Shown here one piece after another: positions 57,643 through 64,000 of a stretch of 64,000 bases of DNA (position 1 is its first letter; the number at the start of each line of letters is the position of its first letter). The notes under the pieces were generated by a model that made no database searches, was not told the origin of the DNA, and saw only the letters and a list, made by a program, of their open reading frames with translations. A program made the translations under genes and the position numbers. This DNA is from Gallionellaceae bacterium (GTDB taxonomy: Bacteria; Pseudomonadota; Gammaproteobacteria; Burkholderiales; Thiobacillaceae): positions 372,001 to 436,000 of the forward strand of contig JAQTLU010000001.1 in assembly GCA_028714735.1 (NCBI GenBank), read 5' to 3'.

Positions 57643-60381
57643 TTACCCCATCCTGGCCCGCTGGCTGCGTACCTTGTCCAGCGTAGCGGTGAAATCGGCC
57701 AGCCGCTTGCGTTCCTGATCCACCACCGCGGCAGGCGCCTTATCGACGAAACCGGGGTTGCCCAGCTTGGCGCCGGCCCTGCCGATTTCGCCTTCGAGGC
57801 GGGCGATCTCCTTGTCCAGCCGGGCCTTTTCCGCCGCCGGATCGACCTCGATATGCAGCATCAGGCGCCAGTCACCGACAATGGCCACCGGGGCATCGCC
57901 TTCCGGCAACGTAACCATGGCCTGCACCTCTGACAACCGCGCCAGCAACTGCATGTAGGGAGCATAAACGACTGCACGTTCAGCGTCGCCCTCGACGTAC
58001 AGCGGCACCTTCACCGAGGGCGCGATGTTCATCTCGCCGCGCAGGTTGCGGCAGGCATTGACCAGGGCCTTGAGCTGATCCATCTCGGCCACGGCGGCCT
58101 CGTCGACGCGGCCGGCATCGTATTCCGGGAAGGCGGCCAGCATGAGGCTGTCGCCCTTGGCACCGGCCAGCGGTGCCGCCGACTGCCACAATTCCTCGGT
58201 GATGAACGGGATCACCGGGTGGGCCAGGCGCAGGGTCTCCTCCAGCACCCGCACCAGGGTGCGCCGGGTGGCGCGTTGCGCCGCCTCGGAGCCGTTGGCG
58301 ATCTGCACCTTGGCCAGTTCCAGATACCAGTCGCAATACTCGTCCCAGACGAATTCATAGAGTGCCCGGGCAACCTGGTCGAAGCGGTACTGGTCGAAGC
58401 CCTCGTGCACCGCCGCCTTGGCCATCTCCAGGCGCGACAGGATCCAGCGGTCGACCAGGCTGAATTCCAGCGGCAAGGCCGCATCGGTACCGGTGTCCTG
58501 GCCCTCGCAGTTCATCAGCACGAAGCGGCTGGCGTTCCACAGCTTGTTGCAAAAGTTGCGATAGCCCTCGCAGCGTTGCAGGTCGAACTTGATGTCGCGG
58601 CCGTGGGTGGCCAGCGAGGCGAAGGTGAAGCGCAGGGCATCGGTGCCGTAGCTGGCGATGCCGTCGGGAAACTCCTTCTTGGTCGCCTTGGCGATGCTCT
58701 CGGCCTGCCTGGGGTTCATCAAGCCGAAGGTGCGCTTGGCGACCAGGTCGTCGAGCGAGATGCCGTCGATCAGGTCGATCGGGTCAAGGACATTCCCCTT
58801 GGACTTGGACATCTTGTTGCCGTGCGAGTCGCGCACCAGTCCGGTGACGTAAACCTCCCGGAACGGCACCTTGCCGGTGAAGTGCAGGGTCATCATGACC
58901 ATGCGGGCGACCCAGAAGAAGATGATATCGAAACCGGTGACCAGCACCGAGGTCGGCAGGTAGTTCTTCAACTCGGCGGTGTCGTCCGGCCAGCCCAGGG
59001 TGGAAAACGGCCACAGCGCCGAGGAGAACCAGGTGTCGAGGACATCCTCGTCGCGGCTGAGATCGCGGCCGCCTGCCTGCTTCTTCGCCTCTTCCTCGCT
59101 GGCGGCGACGTAGACGTTGCCGGAGTCGTCGTACCAGGCCGGGATGCGGTGGCCCCACCACAGTTGCCGCGAGATGCACCAGTCCTGGATGTTTTCCAGC
59201 CACTGCCGGTAGGTGGTGGTCCAGTTCTCCGGCACGAACTTCAGTTCACCGGAATCGACCACGCCCAGGGCCTGCTTGGCCAGGCCTTCCATGCTCATGA
59301 ACCACTGGTCGGTGAGCATGGGCTCGATCACCGAGTGGGTACGGTCGCCGCGCGGGATCATCAGCTTGTGCGGCTTGGCCGAGACGAGAAGGCCTTTTTC
59401 CTGCAGCTCGTCGATGATCTTCTGGCGCGCCACGTAGCGGTCCAGGCCCTGGTACTCGGCCGGCCCGAACTCGTTGATCCGCGCGTCCAGGGTGAGGACG
59501 CTGATGGCGGCCAGCTTGTGGCGCTGGCCGACCTGCCAGTCGTTGAAGTCGTGCGCCGGGGTGATCTTGACCACGCCGGTGCCGAACTCGCGGTCGACGT
59601 AGTCGTCGGCGATGATCGGGATGGTGCGCTCGGCCACCGGCAGGCGCACGCTCTTGCCGACCAGGTGGGCATAGCGTTCGTCCTCGGGGTTCACGGCCAC
59701 GGCGGTATCGCCGAGCAGGGTCTCCGGCCGGGTGGTGGCCACGGTGAGGACGCCGCTGCCGTCCTCAAGCGGATAGCTGATCTCCCAGATGAAGCCGTCT
59801 TCCTCGGTGTTGACCACCTCCAGGTCGGACACCGCGGTCTGCAGCACCGGGTCCCAGTTGACCAGGCGCTTGCCGCGATAGATCAGGCCTTCGTTGTAGA
59901 GCTTGACGAAGACCTCGGTGACGGCCGTGGACAGGCCCTCGTCCATGGTGAAGCGCTCGCGCTCCCAGGCCGGCGAGGTGCCCAGCCGGCGCATCTGGCG
60001 GGTGATGGTGGAGCCGGAGTGCTCCTTCCACTGCCAGACCTTGTCGAGGAAACGATCCCGGCCGAGGTCGTGGCGGGTGACCTTCTGGGCGTCGAGCTGG
60101 CGCTCAACGACAATTTGCGTGGCGATGCCGGCATGGTCGGTGCCCGGCTGCCACAGGGTGTTGTCGCCGCGCATGCGGTGGTAGCGGGTCAGGGCATCCA
60201 TCAGGCCGTGCTGGAAGGCATGGCCCATGTGCAGGGTGCCGGTGACGTTGGGCGGCGGCAGCAGGATGCAATAGTGATCCTTGTCGGGGGCATCGCCCAT
60301 CTTGAAATAGCCGGACGACTCCCAGTGGGCGTACCAGCGTTTCTCGATCTCGTGCGGCTCGTAGGATTTGGCGAGTTCCAT
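57643..60381 (-). CDS. valS: Valyl-tRNA synthetase
   Basis: A 912-residue class I synthetase. HIGH-type motif in [25 protein letters not shown] in [14 protein letters not shown], editing domain with [19 protein letters not shown], and a C-terminal coiled coil ([20 protein letters not shown]) typical of ValRS. It charges tRNA-Val and edits threonine. I chose the ATG at 60381 ([16 protein letters not shown]); a GTG nine codons earlier (60408) is an alternative with no clear advantage. It is the last gene of the sucC-sucD-holC-orf-valS series. Confidence 0.97.
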   Translation of the reverse strand: MELAKSYEPHEIEKRWYAHWESSGYFKMGDAPDKDHYCILLPPPNVTGTLHMGHAFQHGLMDALTRYHRMRGDNTLWQPGTDHAGIATQIVVERQLDAQKVTRHDLGRDRFLDKVWQWKEHSGSTITRQMRRLGTSPAWERERFTMDEGLSTAVTEVFVKLYNEGLIYRGKRLVNWDPVLQTAVSDLEVVNTEEDGFIWEISYPLEDGSGVLTVATTRPETLLGDTAVAVNPEDERYAHLVGKSVRLPVAERTIPIIADDYVDREFGTGVVKITPAHDFNDWQVGQRHKLAAISVLTLDARINEFGPAEYQGLDRYVARQKIIDELQEKGLLVSAKPHKLMIPRGDRTHSVIEPMLTDQWFMSMEGLAKQALGVVDSGELKFVPENWTTTYRQWLENIQDWCISRQLWWGHRIPAWYDDSGNVYVAASEEEAKKQAGGRDLSRDEDVLDTWFSSALWPFSTLGWPDDTAELKNYLPTSVLVTGFDIIFFWVARMVMMTLHFTGKVPFREVYVTGLVRDSHGNKMSKSKGNVLDPIDLIDGISLDDLVAKRTFGLMNPRQAESIAKATKKEFPDGIASYGTDALRFTFASLATHGRDIKFDLQRCEGYRNFCNKLWNASRFVLMNCEGQDTGTDAALPLEFSLVDRWILSRLEMAKAAVHEGFDQYRFDQVARALYEFVWDEYCDWYLELAKVQIANGSEAAQRATRRTLVRVLEETLRLAHPVIPFITEELWQSAAPLAGAKGDSLMLAAFPEYDAGRVDEAAVAEMDQLKALVNACRNLRGEMNIAPSVKVPLYVEGDAERAVVYAPYMQLLARLSEVQAMVTLPEGDAPVAIVGDWRLMLHIEVDPAAEKARLDKEIARLEGEIGRAGAKLGNPGFVDKAPAAVVDQERKRLADFTATLDKVRSQRARMG

Positions 60382-60450
60382 GATGGTGGTGAATTCCTGC
60401 GGCGTCACACGCCGAAAAAACGAAAGAGGCGAATTATAGCCGGCCAGGGC

Positions 60451-60825
60451 TCAGTCCCGGCGAGCGTCCAGCTCTTCCCGTACCACCCGGCGGACCAGGG
60501 TCTCGATGCGCAGTTGCTGGCGGATGAACAATTCCGACAGCCGCGCCTCCAGGGCGGCGGCAAGGCGGTCGATGTCGACCTCGGCCAGGTGGCTGGAAAA
60601 GGCATCCGGACTGGCGGGCGCGGCGGCCTCGGCGGTCGGGGTCGACATCGCGTCGGCCATCTGGCCGGTGGTTTCCTGTGGCGCCGGCGGAGCTTCGTTC
60701 ACCACTTCGGTCAGAAGCGGAAACTCGTCTTCCAGCCGCGGCACCCCGCCGCCAAAGCCGGCCCGCTTGCCGAGCAGGGCGTCGATCTTGCCGAAGATGT
60801 CCTGGGTCGCGTCAGCCATGGTCAT
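60451..60825 (-). CDS. Hypothetical protein between holC and valS
   Basis: A 124-residue acidic protein. The N-terminus [20 protein letters not shown] is helical, the centre is Ala/Pro/Thr-rich and probably disordered (PTAEAAAPASPDAFSS), and the C-terminus is a helix (LAAALEARLSELFIRQQLRI, ending VVREELDARRD). Similar small proteins are often found between holC and valS in betaproteobacteria; no function is known to me. It overlaps the holC stop in an ATGA (60822-60825), which fixes the start. The long frame reading further upstream belongs to other genes. Confidence 0.65.
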   Translation of the reverse strand: MTMADATQDIFGKIDALLGKRAGFGGGVPRLEDEFPLLTEVVNEAPPAPQETTGQMADAMSTPTAEAAAPASPDAFSSHLAEVDIDRLAAALEARLSELFIRQQLRIETLVRRVVREELDARRD

Positions 60826-61244
60826 TTTCCTGCCAGGTCGTGGTTTTCGATGGCATAGCCCCGGTCCTTGTAGAAACGGTAGCGCTGGCGCCCGGCCTGG
60901 ACGTCGGCCGGGTCGGTGCCGACCACCTCGAGCAGCCGCTCGAAGCGGCTGAAACAGGACGGACACTCGGCGTCGAGGTTGATCAGTACATCCGGCGAGG
61001 CCAGGGCATCCGGGTCGGTGCCGATCAGCAGCGGGGTCTCCTTCGCCTGCTGGTGGCCGCAACGCAGGTGCGGGATGAAGGACAGCTTGTCGCGGGTCCA
61101 GATCGCCGCATCGAGGGCATTGGCGAGACGGTCGTCGGCCGTGTACAACAACGCCTGCCGGCCGGACTGGTAGACCTTGCCGGCCAGTTTCCTGGCCACC
61201 TCCAGCTTGTCGGCGGCGTTGAAGTAGAAGTCGACCTTGGTCAT
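60822..61244 (-). CDS. holC: DNA polymerase III chi subunit
   Basis: A 140-residue chi subunit. [48 protein letters not shown] and [20 protein letters not shown] are conserved. Chi links the clamp loader to single-strand binding protein at the fork. Its start overlaps the sucD stop (61241-61244) and its stop overlaps the following gene. In many proteobacteria holC pairs with valS or pepA; here it is tied to the TCA enzyme genes by overlapping codons. Confidence 0.93.
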   Translation of the reverse strand: MTKVDFYFNAADKLEVARKLAGKVYQSGRQALLYTADDRLANALDAAIWTRDKLSFIPHLRCGHQQAKETPLLIGTDPDALASPDVLINLDAECPSCFSRFERLLEVVGTDPADVQAGRQRYRFYKDRGYAIENHDLAGK

Positions 61245-62112
61245 CGCCGCGCGATGGCCTCCGCGATGGCCGCGCCCATGCCGGCCGGGCTCTTGGCCAC
61301 CACCACGCCGGCCTTTTCCAGGGCGGCGATCTTGTCTTCCGCCTTGCCCGAGCCGCCGGCGATGATCGCCCCGGCATGGCCCATGCGCTTGCCCGAAGGC
61401 GCGGTGAGGCCGGCGATGTAGGCCGCCACCGGCTTGCTCACGTGGCCCTGGATGTATTCGGCCGCCGCTTCCTCGGCACTGCCGCCGATCTCACCCACCA
61501 GGATGATGGCGGAGGTCCCCGGATCGGCCTGGAACATCGCCAGGCAATCGATGAAGTCGAGGCCCTTGATCGGGTCGCCGCCGATGCCGACGCAGGTCGA
61601 CTGGCCCAGGCCCGATTGCGTGGTCTGCCAGACCGCCTCGTAGGTGAGCGTGCCGGAGCGGGAGACGATGCCGACCGTGCCCGGCTGGTGGATGAAGCCG
61701 GGCATGATGCCGATCTTGCACTCGCCGGGGGTGATCAGGCCGGGGCAGTTGGGGCCGATCAGATTGGCGCCGTTGGCGCGGATCGCCGCCTTGACGTTGA
61801 TCATGTCGCGCACCGGGATGCCCTCGGTGATGCAGGCGATCACCCGGATGCCGGCGTCGGCCGCTTCCAGGATGCCGTCGGCGGCGAAGGCGGCCGGGAC
61901 GTAGATCATGCTGGCGTCGGCGCCGGTCTCGCGCACCGCCTCCTGCACCGTGTTGAACACCGGCAGGCCCAGATGCGTCTGGCCGCCCTTGCCCGGCGTG
62001 ACGCCGCCGACCATCTTCGTGCCGTAGGCGATGGCCTGTTCGGAATGGAAGCTGCCCTGCTTGCCGGTGAAGCCCTGGCAGATGACCTTGGTGTTCTTAT
62101 CGATCAGGATGC

Positions 62113-62116
<4 letters not shown>
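61241..62116 (-). CDS. sucD: Succinyl-CoA synthetase alpha subunit
   Basis: A 291-residue subunit. [20 protein letters not shown] begins the CoA-binding domain, the phosphorylated histidine is in [16 protein letters not shown], and [20 protein letters not shown] is the family signature. With SucC it makes ATP or GTP from succinyl-CoA in the TCA cycle. The ATG at 62116 overlaps the sucC stop. The very long frame that continues upstream is a different frame of sucC and not protein. Confidence 0.97.
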
Positions 62117-63273
<1,157 letters not shown>

Positions 63274-63304
63274 TCCGTGTGCAGACCTGTCTGATAAAGG
63301 TTGA

Positions 63305-64000
<696 letters not shown>

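Overview
The window reads as ordinary chromosome of a G+C-rich betaproteobacterium. The gene orders point there: rplU-rpmA-obgE-proB; rpoE-rseA-rseB-rseC-mucD beside nadB; iscR-iscS-iscU-iscA-hscB-hscA-fdx-iscX behind cysE; and sucC-sucD-holC-valS. An octaheme tetrathionate-reductase-family cytochrome with its own membrane cytochrome b suggests a respiratory, possibly sulfur-cycling lifestyle (inference). I saw no tRNA, rRNA, CRISPR array, integrase or complete insertion sequence.

Layout. 1-7626: lipopolysaccharide core and envelope sugar genes (a cut-off GT4, GT2, GT9, hldD, hldE, gmhA, an FkbM methyltransferase and a GT39 membrane transferase). 7637-10646: mgtE, mtgA, aroE on the minus strand. 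10706-15403: nitrogen control. glnA has a sigma-54 promoter and two NtrC sites; a DUF4124 protein and ntrB-ntrC follow. 15420-19352: a thioredoxin-like secreted protein, then a minus-strand DUF302-octaheme cytochrome-cytochrome b operon with a good promoter. 19353-20807: AEC permease and a PsiF-repeat protein. 20819-28097: the isc operon (minus) with an IscR-type operator, an extra DUF3050 gene between fdx and hscA, and cysE upstream. 28507-31766: DUF2058, an unusual pyruvate kinase and a small unknown gene. 31971-34595: betaine-lipid genes btaA-btaB and a HAD phosphatase. 34765-40978: acetate kinase, phosphoketolase and glycogen phosphorylase. 40979-42168: small poorly known genes. 42223-46355: the sigma-E envelope-stress operon. 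46758-48323: nadB, preceded by a MITE-like inverted-repeat element and followed by about 680 bases of structured repeats. 49000-56086: pepA, lptF-lptG, an RDD protein, rplU-rpmA, obgE-proB. 56087-57625: a tandem array of ~90-bp palindromic repeats and three small exported or membrane proteins. 57643-63273: valS, a small unknown, holC, sucD, sucC (minus, strongly overlapping). 63383-64000: wrbA and the first codons of another gene.

Genes acting together. Heptose synthesis (gmhA, hldE, hldD) feeds the GT9 transferase. NtrB-NtrC presumably activates glnA through the sites seen here. CysE makes the cysteine precursor that IscS uses, with IscR predicted to sense cluster status at a site overlapping the end of cysE. 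GlgP, Xfp and AckA would turn glycogen into acetyl phosphate and ATP.

Best leads for something undescribed: the DUF3050 haem-oxygenase-like protein built into the isc operon; the DUF302 protein with a Gly-rich tail ending in Cys, upstream of the octaheme cytochrome; the palindromic repeat array that begins inside the last codons of proB and keeps its stems while changing sequence; and the 265-bp inverted-repeat element at the nadB start. All functional statements are from reading the sequence; none was checked by database search.
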